DNA from: Chitinophaga solisilvae
Lineage (GTDB): Bacteria; Bacteroidota; Bacteroidia; Chitinophagales; Chitinophagaceae
Direction of reading: 5' to 3'
NCBI RefSeq assembly: GCF_009928525.1
Contig: NZ_JAABOK010000024.1
Span: 26,021-90,020 of the forward strand
DNA: 64,000 nt
Shown here: positions 1 through 8,915 of the stretch, piece by piece
Layout: each line of letters begins with the position of its first letter
Position numbering within the stretch: position 1 is the stretch's first letter
Translations under genes and position numbers: made by a program
The notes under the pieces: model-generated
Databases searched by the model: none
Told to the model about the DNA's origin: nothing
The model's input: the letters and a program-made list of their open reading frames with translations, nothing else

Positions 1-606
1 ATATCTTATGCCGGCATTGTCAAGTATCTGTCCCGGATAATCCGGATAACTGGCAACATTACCACTACCAGGATAAAAACCGAAGCACCTGTTAAAACCC
101 ACATCAGGCTTGGAAACACCAACGTAGGTTGCACCTCCGTAGACTCCGTTCTGCAGTACGTATACCGTCAGTTTAACCCCCTGGTTAAAAAGCAGCCCGC
201 CTATCTGTGTATCAATATTATTGATCTGGCTACCATAGAGTTCAACCTGCCGGTAGTAAACGGGACAATTGGTCGTGCAGGCTACCGGCTGGTTGGGAGG
301 AGTTGGTAACGGTGGCAGTACACTGTCCGCCCACTTGGCTGTTTTTATCATCGACTTATTAACCCTTACCTGGTCAGCATTCTGAGGACATTTGTAAGGC
401 GCTGCAAAGTAATAGGGATCAAATACATCAGTGGGGTCAAGGCATGTACTTGTGAACATCGCCGTGGTGTTATTAAATGAGCTTTTCTCATTATTCATTT
501 CTCCGGGATTGTCAAATCCTGTTTTACTGCAGGCATATAATACAATGCCTAAAAAACCGATAAGATAAACTGCTTTCTGTTTGAACTTGTAAGTGGAATT
601 CTTCAT
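1..606 (-). CDS. lipoprotein, C-terminus beyond window edge
   Basis: Read from the ATG at 606 down to base 1 there are 202 open codons with no stop, so the gene runs off the left end. The N-terminus is a short basic stretch, a hydrophobic segment and a lipobox 'LYAC' with Cys near residue 26, followed by SKTGFDNPGE. That predicts an SPII-processed lipoprotein. The remainder is a Pro/Asn/Tyr-rich secreted domain with several Cys (for example CTTNCPVYY) and a Gly-rich stretch. I recognise no family. It lies 23 nt downstream of the O-antigen-ligase/TPR gene on the same strand, so the two are probably co-transcribed. What is seen: open frame, lipobox and spacing. Inferred: envelope location. Confidence 0.7.
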   Translation of the reverse strand, partial: MKNSTYKFKQKAVYLIGFLGIVLYACSKTGFDNPGEMNNEKSSFNNTTAMFTSTCLDPTDVFDPYYFAAPYKCPQNADQVRVNKSMIKTAKWADSVLPPLPTPPNQPVACTTNCPVYYRQVELYGSQINNIDTQIGGLLFNQGVKLTVYVLQNGVYGGATYVGVSKPDVGFNRCFGFYPGSGNVASYPDYPGQILDNAGIRY

Positions 607-629
607 ACTATTGTATTTAAATGATGAAA

Positions 630-2393
630 CTATTTTGTGGTCAGCCGCAGCATTCTTGCCCTAATAGAGTCAATTTCAGCGGAAGGCACTTTCACAGGGA
701 TATCCAGAATTTTTCCGGCAACAGTCACAGCTTTCTCCTTCCTGTTATTCCCGAGGTATAACAGGACCAGGAAATAGGGCGGGTTAAATTTTGAAGGGAC
801 CATATATGCTGCATCGAGGAAGGATTTTTCTGCTGGTTCAAATTGTCCGGCTGCCTGATATGCTTTGCCCAGATACATGGATAGGTCTGTATTTGTCATT
901 AGTTCCCCGGCCTGCGTGAATATGCGGATACTGCTATCATACTCTCCCAGCTCATACAACTGCGCCCCGTAGTTATACAAAAAGGCACTCCGGTGTTTCA
1001 GGGAAGGATAGGTTTGCCGGTAAAGCTGCAGCCCCTTTTTCTTGTCAGCGGATGCAGTACTGACTGCCTTCAGCCAGGTATTACACGCAATATATTGTTG
1101 TGCCGTATAGAAAAAGAGCCCCAGGCAACTACCCAGTATAAGTACCGGGAATGCTTTTTTCAACGCGGCCGGAAATGCTTTAAACTGAATAATAACAGGC
1201 GCTTCGGCGGAAATAACCGTGACGCTGAACAGTAACAGGATTAAAAAGATGGTGATGTGAAAGGTGTAATAAAATAATGCTGTCAGCAGGATGGCTATCA
1301 GCATACTTCCTGCAAAGGAAAAAGAACGCTTCAGCAGATGAAATATACCGGCGAGTACCACCGCAAGTAAAGTAAAACCTGCCAGTCCGAAGTTGACCAG
1401 CAATTCAATATACTCGTTGAAAGCAGTAGAAACATTTCCTGCCAGCTGCCTGTACGGCTCATGAATAGCTGCGCTTTCCCTGAAATAACGCGCCTGCTCC
1501 AACAGGTAATTTTTCTCGAAACCGCCAATTCCCCAGCCCAGGAAAGGTTTGCTGACAAACAACTGCCATGCATTCTGCCAGATAAACAAACGCCCGGCAG
1601 CGGAATCATACTTCACCACAAACATCACGACCAGCACTGCTACAAAACCCGCTACTATCAGCCATTTTTTTACTGCTGACAGCTGCAACCGTTCACGTCC
1701 GGTCAGGCCGGCCAGGAAGATAAGTACAAGAACAGCTGTCCTGCTTTTCAGTATTATGGCAAATACGGCTGTTAAAAACAATGCTGTATAACAGGCCAAC
1801 CTTAGTAACCTGGGTGTATTCACTGCTTGGCCGGCGATATACAGCAATACCGGTGAGCAGCAACTCAGAAACATGGCAAAAATACCCGTATTAAGAAAAG
1901 TACCGTTTACCCGCTGTACAGATGCCCCTCTGCCACCTACCAGATAACTCAGTTGCCAGCAACCGACAGCCAGCTCAATAAAAACAATCAGTACTATGAC
2001 AAGTGGAAGAACGAATGGAGATTGCTGCTGCAGATGCCGCAATGGAAAATATAAAAAAAGGATGGAGAGAGTGGTTAATATCCCATCTCTGATATAAAAT
2101 GCGGAATGAAGTAATGTAAGCGAAGCAGCAGACACACATAAAAAAAAGGCAGCTGTCACCAACAGATCAATCAGATTAAGTTTCAGGTTGATTACTACTA
2201 CCTCCTGCAGAAAATACTCCGTAAAAAAAAGAATGGATGCAGCAAAAAAGAAATAGGTGCGTGGTATTGCATTCCAGCCACTGATAAATACATTTTCGGT
2301 ACACGCCAGCAGTAAAATAATTGTTAATGCAATAATATAGTAAAGCGTACGGCCCGAAAAGCCAAAGGCGTCATTGGATACTGGGAGCTTCAT
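630..2393 (-). CDS. O-antigen ligase/polymerase-type membrane protein with C-terminal TPRs
   Basis: 587 aa. About ten hydrophobic segments occupy residues 15-430. The central part matches the Wzy_C/O-antigen ligase family (PF04932): a 'VNGTFLNTG' loop, 'KSRTAVLVL', then the hallmark periplasmic segment 'FIWQNAWQLF...PFLGWGIGGFEKNY' followed by 'AFNEYIELLVNFGLAG'. After the last membrane segment, residues about 465-570 form tetratricopeptide-like helices (YNYGAQLYELGEYDSSIRIF, MYLGKAYQAAGQFEPAEKSF). This ligase-plus-TPR layout is common in Bacteroidota. The family joins or polymerises glycans on lipid carriers in the inner membrane, but some relatives modify proteins, and the substrate cannot be told here. 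The ATG at 2393 precedes a typical cytoplasmic N-tail. The lipoprotein gene follows 23 nt downstream. Confidence 0.8.
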   Translation of the reverse strand: MKLPVSNDAFGFSGRTLYYIIALTIILLLACTENVFISGWNAIPRTYFFFAASILFFTEYFLQEVVVINLKLNLIDLLVTAAFFLCVSAASLTLLHSAFYIRDGILTTLSILFLYFPLRHLQQQSPFVLPLVIVLIVFIELAVGCWQLSYLVGGRGASVQRVNGTFLNTGIFAMFLSCCSPVLLYIAGQAVNTPRLLRLACYTALFLTAVFAIILKSRTAVLVLIFLAGLTGRERLQLSAVKKWLIVAGFVAVLVVMFVVKYDSAAGRLFIWQNAWQLFVSKPFLGWGIGGFEKNYLLEQARYFRESAAIHEPYRQLAGNVSTAFNEYIELLVNFGLAGFTLLAVVLAGIFHLLKRSFSFAGSMLIAILLTALFYYTFHITIFLILLLFSVTVISAEAPVIIQFKAFPAALKKAFPVLILGSCLGLFFYTAQQYIACNTWLKAVSTASADKKKGLQLYRQTYPSLKHRSAFLYNYGAQLYELGEYDSSIRIFTQAGELMTNTDLSMYLGKAYQAAGQFEPAEKSFLDAAYMVPSKFNPPYFLVLLYLGNNRKEKAVTVAGKILDIPVKVPSAEIDSIRARMLRLTTK

Positions 2394-2541
2394 TGCTACT
2401 GAGAATTAGGGATACCCGGAAATGCTATAAGTTATAGGATAAAAGTCAGAAAAAAAAACGCACATGATAACTACAGGCACATTCTTCCGGATATGGTATC
2501 TGCATATTAATACCCTTTTCCTTTTCGCATATACTCCGCCG

Positions 2542-2819
2542 ATAGCCAATCATGGTGGCAGTAACGACATAGCGGATAATCCTGTAACTTTAACCGGTGG
2601 TTCCAATCATACCGGTATGAGACGTATGGAAGATGCCATTACAGCATACGTGAGGGTACAGATAATACCGTTTACGTGGAAGTGATAGCCAACTATTCAG
2701 ATAACCTGTTACCGGATAATGTGACTATGTATGCCATTGATCAGGATGCAGACGTCATCGTGGATGAAACCATACCAAACGGAATATATCAAAATCATGT
2801 CGCCTGCGGCTGCCATTAA
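2542..2819 (+). pseudogene. remnant of DNA/RNA non-specific endonuclease toxin domain (frameshifted)
   Basis: Two reading frames join into one recognisable sequence. From 2542 frame 1 reads IANHGGSNDIADN, then VTLTGGSNHTGMRRMED up to about 2650. From about 2651 the +2 frame continues with REGTDNTVYVEVIANY and ends in HVACGCH at the TAA at 2817-2819. This resembles the C-terminal half of the DNA/RNA non-specific endonuclease family found as toxin tips of RHS and similar proteins (pattern: GHLIA..GG.ND..NLV...N..G.rrME......G..V.V.V...Y). The catalytic D-x-GH segment that should come just before is missing, so it is both truncated and frameshifted. A frame-1 reading from an ATG at 2464 gives a 73-aa product, which I regard as accidental. 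It lies 12 nt before a SUKH immunity gene, as a toxin would. Confidence 0.6.
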
Positions 2820-2831
2820 ATATAAAATTTT

Positions 2832-3371
2832 ATGTACAACGATATTGTGACAATAACTCAAGAACCAAAGATATTCGGAGATCAGGATTTCCTCGACACC
2901 TTCCGCTTTGAGAACGGTTACCCCTTCCCCCCTTCCTATACGGCTTTCTGCAATGAACTGGGATACGGAAGACTATGTGACCTGTTTCTTATCTATATTC
3001 CGATGGGGGATCATCCCGATTCCTGGGTGGTACAATACAAAAAAATGAAGGGCTTGTTTGATTACTATCTGGATCCTCCGCTGTTTGCTATCCGCGAAGC
3101 GGAAGGAGGAACAGACCTGATTGCCAATGCCATCCCCTTTGCCAGAAGTGAAAACGGAGAGTTTTTGTTCTGGGATATCAGACATCCGCAGCCTCATGGA
3201 GAATTTCCTGTTTATTTCACAGATTTCTCCACAGGCATCCGGCCGGCAGGTAATTCATTAACAACATTTATAAAAAATGTTTCCGGAGAAGCTACCTTCA
3301 AGTCAGTATTAAAATTCTACCAAAAACCACTGGAGGCTTCATTTCAGGGATTTAAAGAACTGATATGGTAA
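2832..3371 (+). CDS. SMI1/KNR4 (SUKH) family immunity protein
   Basis: 179 aa, soluble, no signal peptide. The early motif 'YPFPPSYTAFCNELGYGRLCDLF' followed by 'IYIPM' is the N-terminal core of the SMI1/KNR4-SUKH fold (P-x-x-Y/L..F....G.G.......I). The later hydrophobic strands 'IPFARSENGEFLFWDI' are the usual second signature, where a display of 'f..sd.G...f.d' is expected. SUKH proteins are established immunity proteins for nuclease and other polymorphic toxins. Directly upstream lies a broken nuclease-toxin fragment, so this is probably its orphaned antidote. It may still protect against toxin delivered by neighbours. The long inverted repeat at 3381 begins 10 nt after its stop. Confidence 0.75.
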   Translation: MYNDIVTITQEPKIFGDQDFLDTFRFENGYPFPPSYTAFCNELGYGRLCDLFLIYIPMGDHPDSWVVQYKKMKGLFDYYLDPPLFAIREAEGGTDLIANAIPFARSENGEFLFWDIRHPQPHGEFPVYFTDFSTGIRPAGNSLTTFIKNVSGEATFKSVLKFYQKPLEASFQGFKELIW

Positions 3372-3380
3372 ACATTTGAA

Positions 3381-3480
3381 GTTTTATCATTTGAGATGTT
3401 GTTACCAGTCAGTCTGTATTGCTGAATATATCAGATCAGTGCGGATGTGGATTGTGTTACGGAATCTCAAATGATAAAAT
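3381..3480. repeat. inverted repeat with TTTGAGAT / ATCTCAAA arms
   Basis: The 16-bp arms TTTTATCATTTGAGAT (3382-3397) and ATCTCAAATGATAAAA (3464-3479) are perfect inverse complements separated by 66 nt. The right arm is followed by a second copy of GATAAAAT. It starts 10 nt beyond the SUKH stop. The right-arm series ATCTCAAATRATAAAATRAT recurs inside the large palindrome at 55167-55343, so this is a divergent member of the same dispersed family. Confidence 0.75.
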
Positions 3481-3565
3481 GATAAAATCCCCGATAATTT
3501 CCTATTTTCATACCCTGATTTATCATTGTTAATACCCGGATTAGCCCAAACCATATCTATATATT

Positions 3566-6500
3566 ATGCTAGTCAGCAATAAACATTTTATTCCGGTCAT
3601 AGGACTGGATATACATTTTGTCATTCTGTTCGGGTTTCCGGTACCGCTGCCACATCCATACATTGGCCTGGTGATTGATCCGATGGATTATGTGCCATTT
3701 ATGGGCGCTACAACAAAGGTAAACCATGTTCCCAGAGGGAAAAGCGACACCAGCGGAAAACTCGTATTCCTCTTCCACATCCCGATGGGAGGGCCTTTCC
3801 TGATGGCTCCCATGATCGGGCATGAGTCAGTGAATTTCTATGGCAGCAAAAAGGTGATGGTGGAAGGCAACCTCATGAGTCCTTCGGGTCATATGCTGAT
3901 GACCTGTAATGATATTGGTATGCCGTTGTCGTTATCTCCCGGAAAGAAGTTCATTCCTATTCCCAGTCTGTATCTGCCTACTTCCTACTCTATCCCGCTT
4001 TCCTTTGGCAAGCCGGTGATGGTGGGCGGACCATTTGTACCAGACTGGTCAGGAGTCCTGCTGAATCTGATCATGTCTTTTGGATTCGGGGCGGCCATGA
4101 AAGGACTGGGAAAACTGGGGAAAAAGGCGCTCACCAAATTCAATAAATCCCTCAAAAATAAAATAGGAAGTAATAAACTCAGCAAAGCCCTCTGCAAGAA
4201 AGGGTTTGAGCCGGTAGACCTCATACAGGGTATCGTGATCTATGATGGTGTTGACTTTGAGCTGCCGGGCCCTGTTCCTTTAAAATGGGAACGCTCCTGG
4301 AACAGTGACAGCCCGTTTGAAGGACTGCTGGGGCATGGTAATCACCTCTGCTATGATATGCGCATAGCAGAACTCCCTGCAGAAGACGCTACCGCCGTAC
4401 TGCTGGGAGATGGCCGCACGGCAGTATTTGAGCTGCTGCCGTATCCCGGTAACAGCAATTATCACCGGCATGAGAAATTACTGCTGACCAGGACAGACAC
4501 CGAAACGTATACGCTGTTTGATTATGAAGAAAGAAGAAATTATCACTTCAATAAGCTGCACCCGGCAGACAAACAATACCGGCTGATCAGTATCACCAGC
4601 GAAACGGACGATATCATCAGCTTTCATTATAATGGCGGCGGGCACCTGCTCCGGGTGACAGACAGCGTTGGCAGGCACCTGCTGATCAGCAGTGATGAAA
4701 AAGGCCGTATCAGCGAGGTTATTGCCAGACATCACGGCGAAGAGCGGCTGCTGGTAAGTTATGCCTATAACGAAAACGGCGACCTTACGGAAATAACAGA
4801 TGCGCTGCAGCAAACTACGTATATCCATTACCGTAACCACCTCATGACGAAGAAGACAGACCGTAACGGCATCTCCTTCCACTGGGAATACGACGCACAG
4901 CAGCGCTGCATACATACGTATGGCGATGGCGGCATCATGGAAGGCTTCCTGGAATATCATCCCCGCGAAGGTTTCAACCGCATCACCAACAGTCAGGGGC
5001 ATACCACCACATATTATTATACCCCCGGCTTCGTGGTATCAAAGATCAAAGATCCCATGGGCAACGATGTATGCTTTACCTATACAGACGCCATGGAACT
5101 ATACCGGGTAACAGATCCGGAAGGCGACAGCACCGGGTATACCTACGATGAAAAGGGAAATATCACGTCCGTAGTATATCCCGACGGCTCAGAACGGCGC
5201 TCCGTATATAATGAAAATGGTCAGGTAATACTCGCTGCCGACGCTGCCGGCAACAGCCGCTCCTTCATCTACTACAAGGACCCCGCACTGCAGGGCCTGA
5301 TGCACACCATCACGGAAACAGATGGCAGCATCCGAATTTTCCGTTATGATGAAAACAAGCGGCTGAAACAAATAGAAGATGAAAAGGAAAACGCGACTGT
5401 CTTCACCTATGATGACGATCATAATTTAACCGCCGTGCGGCTGCCGGACGGCGCTGTATCCCAATGGCAATACGATGCCTGGGGACATTGTACACGCCTG
5501 GTAAACCCCATACAGGAAGCACAGGAATTTCATTACGATACCCTGGGCAGGCTGATATCCGTTAAACAGGCCAACGGTAACGAAGTACGCCTGCAGTATA
5601 ATGCCTATAACAACATTATACAGATCAATAACCAGCAGCAGGAAGTAAAGTACACCTACACCGCCATGGGCAGCCTGAAACAACGCGAAGAAAAAGGCGC
5701 CAGGCTACATTTCGTGTACAACCGTGATGAACAGCTGAGCAGCGTGGTCAATGAACATGGCGAGAGTTACCGGTTTACCCGCAACGCTGCCGGCGATATT
5801 GTCAGTGAAACAGGTTTCGATGGCATTACCCGCCACTTTGAAAGAGACAGCGCCGGTAAGGTGACCAAAGTACACCGCCCCGGCGGCAAATGGAATGAAT
5901 ATGAATACAATGCCAACGGTCAGCTTACACGTGTTACCTACAGCGACGGCAGCTGGGAATCGTATATCCGTGACCGTAACGGCGCTGTTACAGAAGCCGC
6001 CAATCCTTTCAGCTCCGTAAAGTTTGAACGCGATAAAGCCGGCCGCGTCATCAGGGAAATACAGGATGAACATGAAGTACAAATCATTTACACCGCAGCG
6101 GGGAAAACGGTAAAAAGCAGCCTGGGCGCAGATATACACACGCGGTGGAATAACCGCGGCAATATTGACAGCATCTCCGCAGGCGCATGGAATACACAGA
6201 TACAGCGCAACCTGCTGGGGCTGGAAATTGAACGCTCCCTGCCCGGCGGCGTAAAAAGCCGCTGGACCTATCACCCCGGCTCATCTGCCCACGGCACACC
6301 GGATGCGCATGAGGTGACCGCAGGAAGTAAAACATGTTACCACTCCCGGTATCACTGGAATGGCAGCCAGCAGCTGAAACAGATTATCAACGGCATTACC
6401 GGAGGTACTACAAAATTTGGGCATGACGAATTCGGCAATCTCGCATGGGCGCTGTATGAAGATGGACAGTATGACTACCGCCTGCCGGACAAGGCCGGGA

Positions 6501-7678
6501 ATCTTTATAAAACACCCACCCGCAAAGACAGGGAATATACGGCTGGCGGCCGGTTGGTAGCTTCAGACAAAGCCCGCTACCATTATGATGCAGCCGGGAA
6601 TATGACCAGGAAAATTATTACCGGCAACGCCACCGTTGCCAGCTGGGAATATGAATGGTTCGACAATGGCCTGCTGAAGCAAGTGCGGCGGCCGGATCAG
6701 AAAATCGTCAGCTTCCGCTACGATGCCCTGGGACGCAGAACCGAAAAGGTTTTCAACGGACGGCTGAAGCGCTTCCTCTGGAATGGCAGCACCCCCCTGC
6801 ATGAATGGGAATATGCGGAACAGGAAAGACCCCGCCTTATTGTTGATGAATATGGAGCCATCAGCCGCAGCCACCCGGAACCCGTTCCTCCTGAAACGCT
6901 GACCACCTGGGTATTTGAAGCCGGCACCTTTTGTCTTGCTGCCAGACTGGATCAAAGCGGATACTATTCCGTCATCAATGATCACCTGGGCACCCCATCG
7001 CTGGCCATAGACGAAAAAGGACAACCCGCCTGGAGCGCCACGCTGGATATTTACGGTAACGTACGCCAGCTGGAAGGGCGCAAGGATTTCATTCCCTTCC
7101 GCTATCAGGGACAATATGAAGATATCGAAACAGGCTTGTATTACAACCGCTACCGGTATTACAGTCCGGAAGAAGGCATGTACATCAGTCAGGACCCCAC
7201 CCGCCTGTTCGGGGGAAGACGCTTGTACGGCTATGTCAGCGATAGCTGCACCAAAGTAGATGTATTCGGCCTGGAAGGCACCGTAGGAAAAGATCTTATC
7301 ATCAGCGGCAACGCCACTAAGCCGGCTTCGCCGCGGCCCGGCAAGGATATTCCGGTTGATGAACACGGCATGGTAAAATCACAGGCCGACGTAGAATGGC
7401 CGGAAGGCAAATCCAGCTTTGATACCGTAGAAAATACCAGTAAGGTCCTCAGCGATACACAGGTACATAAAGTACCTGCAGAATCGGCCCTGCCGGAAGG
7501 ACTTGCCATCAAGGCAGACGGAAAAGATGTAGGCGGGCCGCGCGCCAAAGGTCATCATACCATCTATCCTACCCGCGATATGAGCTTTGATGAATTCTCG
7601 GCCAAAGTAGGGGAACTGGAGTCGCAACATATCGGAAAGATTGATAAAAAAGGTAACTTCAAACCAAAATGTGATTAA
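3566..7678 (+). CDS. RHS polymorphic toxin with PAAR-like N-terminus and Tse2-like tip
   Basis: 1370 aa with no signal peptide. Residues 1-190 are a hydrophobic, Gly/Pro-rich PAAR-like domain (HPYIGLVIDPMDY, VNFYGSKKVMVEGN...SGHMLMTCND). Residues about 205-275 are the DUF6531-type entry (GFEPVDLIQGIVIYDGVDFELPG...WERSW). YD/RHS repeats fill about 300-1130 (YDEKGNITSV, YDALGRRTEK). The RHS core is about 1130-1236 (DHLGTPSLAID...FRYQGQYEDIETGLYYNRYRYY...DPTRLFGG), ending DVFGLE. The last 133 residues are the variable toxin. Their end (LPEGLAIKADGKDV, then GHHTIYPTRDMSFDEF) resembles the C-terminal part of Tse2-family ADP-ribosyltransferase-fold toxins. The PAAR-like N-terminus implies type VI-style delivery; no secretion apparatus genes are in the window. 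The immunity gene abuts the stop. Confidence 0.85.
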   Translation: MLVSNKHFIPVIGLDIHFVILFGFPVPLPHPYIGLVIDPMDYVPFMGATTKVNHVPRGKSDTSGKLVFLFHIPMGGPFLMAPMIGHESVNFYGSKKVMVEGNLMSPSGHMLMTCNDIGMPLSLSPGKKFIPIPSLYLPTSYSIPLSFGKPVMVGGPFVPDWSGVLLNLIMSFGFGAAMKGLGKLGKKALTKFNKSLKNKIGSNKLSKALCKKGFEPVDLIQGIVIYDGVDFELPGPVPLKWERSWNSDSPFEGLLGHGNHLCYDMRIAELPAEDATAVLLGDGRTAVFELLPYPGNSNYHRHEKLLLTRTDTETYTLFDYEERRNYHFNKLHPADKQYRLISITSETDDIISFHYNGGGHLLRVTDSVGRHLLISSDEKGRISEVIARHHGEERLLVSYAYNENGDLTEITDALQQTTYIHYRNHLMTKKTDRNGISFHWEYDAQQRCIHTYGDGGIMEGFLEYHPREGFNRITNSQGHTTTYYYTPGFVVSKIKDPMGNDVCFTYTDAMELYRVTDPEGDSTGYTYDEKGNITSVVYPDGSERRSVYNENGQVILAADAAGNSRSFIYYKDPALQGLMHTITETDGSIRIFRYDENKRLKQIEDEKENATVFTYDDDHNLTAVRLPDGAVSQWQYDAWGHCTRLVNPIQEAQEFHYDTLGRLISVKQANGNEVRLQYNAYNNIIQINNQQQEVKYTYTAMGSLKQREEKGARLHFVYNRDEQLSSVVNEHGESYRFTRNAAGDIVSETGFDGITRHFERDSAGKVTKVHRPGGKWNEYEYNANGQLTRVTYSDGSWESYIRDRNGAVTEAANPFSSVKFERDKAGRVIREIQDEHEVQIIYTAAGKTVKSSLGADIHTRWNNRGNIDSISAGAWNTQIQRNLLGLEIERSLPGGVKSRWTYHPGSSAHGTPDAHEVTAGSKTCYHSRYHWNGSQQLKQIINGITGGTTKFGHDEFGNLAWALYEDGQYDYRLPDKAGNLYKTPTRKDREYTAGGRLVASDKARYHYDAAGNMTRKIITGNATVASWEYEWFDNGLLKQVRRPDQKIVSFRYDALGRRTEKVFNGRLKRFLWNGSTPLHEWEYAEQERPRLIVDEYGAISRSHPEPVPPETLTTWVFEAGTFCLAARLDQSGYYSVINDHLGTPSLAIDEKGQPAWSATLDIYGNVRQLEGRKDFIPFRYQGQYEDIETGLYYNRYRYYSPEEGMYISQDPTRLFGGRRLYGYVSDSCTKVDVFGLEGTVGKDLIISGNATKPASPRPGKDIPVDEHGMVKSQADVEWPEGKSSFDTVENTSKVLSDTQVHKVPAESALPEGLAIKADGKDVGGPRAKGHHTIYPTRDMSFDEFSAKVGELESQHIGKIDKKGNFKPKCD

Positions 7679-8167
7679 TTGGAAACAACTAACTTTTCAG
7701 CAGACTGGGAAGCGCTGCGCGAAGCAGAAGCTACGTATATCCGTACCCGTGCAGCCTACTTCAAAAGCAACCGGGAAACCATTCTTTACGATATACAACG
7801 TGGGCTTACCAGCACACCCAATACCATAGAATATACGCTGGACCTGCTGGCACTGCTGGGAGATGACATTAAAGAAAAAGTGATGACAGAGCTGGTAGCC
7901 ATCGCACTGGATGGAAAAGAAACCTTTGTGCCGCTGGCAAGAAATATCATCATCGAAATGGATAGCGGCTATCTGAAGACTATTTTGCCTGATCTGGTAC
8001 AACCCTGGCTGTCAGCCAATCCGGATAATGATTTCATCTACAAAAATATAGCACAGCTGTATTATAAATCAGACCTGCATACAGCACTGACGCACTTTAT
8101 AGACACGTATTGCAGGAATAGCAGCAACGAGGATATACGTGAGATTTACGAAGACTATAAGGAGTGA
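7679..8167 (+). CDS. probable cognate immunity protein of the upstream RHS toxin (TTG start)
   Basis: 162 aa, soluble, mostly helical by appearance, acidic C-terminus (NEDIREIYEDYKE). No family recognised. The frame opens at a TTG that touches the RHS stop (TAA TTG, no intervening base). The next in-frame Met is residue 68, inside what looks like a continuous fold, so the TTG start is preferred. Position, size and immediate coupling to the toxin tip are what identify it as an immunity gene; sequence alone does not. The palindromic element at 8169 begins 1 nt beyond its stop. Confidence 0.65.
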   Translation: METTNFSADWEALREAEATYIRTRAAYFKSNRETILYDIQRGLTSTPNTIEYTLDLLALLGDDIKEKVMTELVAIALDGKETFVPLARNIIIEMDSGYLKTILPDLVQPWLSANPDNDFIYKNIAQLYYKSDLHTALTHFIDTYCRNSSNEDIREIYEDYKE

Positions 8168-8168
8168 A

Positions 8169-8258
8169 TTAATTACGAATTACGAATGATGAATTACGCA
8201 TGAGAAGCGAAGATTTAAGCGGATAAAGAACTTAAATCTTCGCTTCTCATGCGTAATT
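8169..8258. repeat. palindromic ATTACGA-arm element, copy 1
   Basis: Tandem ATTACGA heptamers (8171-8186) lead into a perfect 28-bp stem. The left arm at 8192-8219 (AATTACGCATGAGAAGCGAA...) pairs with 8231-8258 around an 11-nt loop CGGATAAAGAA. It lies directly after the immunity stop. The inner stem GAGAAGCGAAGATTTAAG is nearly the same as that of the copy at 54624, with the changes matched on both arms. Confidence 0.9.
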
Positions 8259-8385
8259 ACCATCTCCCCCACTGCTATATTTCCCCGGCAACATTTCCTT
8301 CCTGTAATGAAAATATTGTTAATCCAACAATCCGTACACAGCAAATGTACATCGATGTAGTATTTTTTATCTGCTGTATGTGTTA

Positions 8386-8706
8386 ATGTACGTTTGTGTC
8401 ATCAAGATAAAAACAAATGAAAATAAAATACACGTCACCACGCTCATCAGCTTATTGTTTCTTGCTGTGCTTCCTGTACAGGAAAAAAGTGGTAACCTGA
8501 CCAGGGTTACAGCTTCACTCAGTAAGACTCCTATGCCATTTGCAACATCAGCCACAAATTCCTGTACTATTACCAGATTCACCTGCTCCCCAGGCGCTCC
8601 CTACAGCAATTACTATTACCAGATTAACACTATCAGCATTGAATTTTCGGAGAGCCAATGGTATGCCGGTAAGCATAGCCAGTCAGGCGGCATCGTGTGC
8701 CATTAA
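8386..8706 (+). CDS. possible small secreted protein, doubtful
   Basis: An open frame of about 107 codons from the ATG at 8386 to the TAA at 8704-8706. Internally it carries a hydrophobic stretch 'TTLISLLFLAVLPVQ' that could be a signal peptide if translation begins near it, followed by a Ser/Thr-rich tail with three Cys. No family recognised, and an antisense frame of similar length overlaps it. It may be a small exported protein or chance. It lies between the toxin island and a terminator-rich gap. Confidence 0.3.
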   Translation: MYVCVIKIKTNENKIHVTTLISLLFLAVLPVQEKSGNLTRVTASLSKTPMPFATSATNSCTITRFTCSPGAPYSNYYYQINTISIEFSESQWYAGKHSQSGGIVCH

Positions 8707-8758
8707 GCCAGGCTGACGCTATTTTGATAAAGATCTTTCCTTCCGCCCCTTCAACGCG

Positions 8759-8785
8759 AAAAGTCCTGGGTGCAGCCAGGACTTT
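8759..8785. terminator. hairpin, possible bidirectional terminator
   Basis: Stem AAGTCCTGG (8761-8769) / CCAGGACTT (8776-8784), extendable by one A-T pair, loop of six bases. Read on the minus strand the stem is followed by TTTTCGCG, on the plus strand by TTTAGC. The T-run is weak on both sides. Confidence 0.45.
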
Positions 8786-8844
8786 AGCATATTCCTTCAG
8801 ACATCATGAACCCATGATAAACAGCGTTGTTCCGCTGTAGAGAA

Positions 8845-8897
8845 AAAACGCCAGCCAGGATTCCCTCCGTCGCTGTGCAACAGCAGAGAATCCTGGT
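8845..8897 (-). terminator. terminator of the two-component operon
   Basis: On the minus strand the stem CCAGGATTC (8888-8896) / GAATCCTGG (8855-8863) contains an inner GCTGT/ACAGC hairpin and is followed by CTGGCGTTTTTT. It begins about 20 nt after the response-regulator stop codon, the expected place for a rho-independent terminator. Confidence 0.6.
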
Positions 8898-8915
8898 TTG
8901 ATATTGCAAAATAAT

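Noticed and set aside
2464..2685. 73-codon plus-strand frame taken as a gene
   Set aside because: Its C-terminal half reads as a toxin fragment only if joined to another frame; treated as part of the pseudogene.
4478..5002. 174-codon antisense frame inside the first RHS gene
   Set aside because: Shadow of the long G/C-rich YD-repeat frame; it has no independent features.
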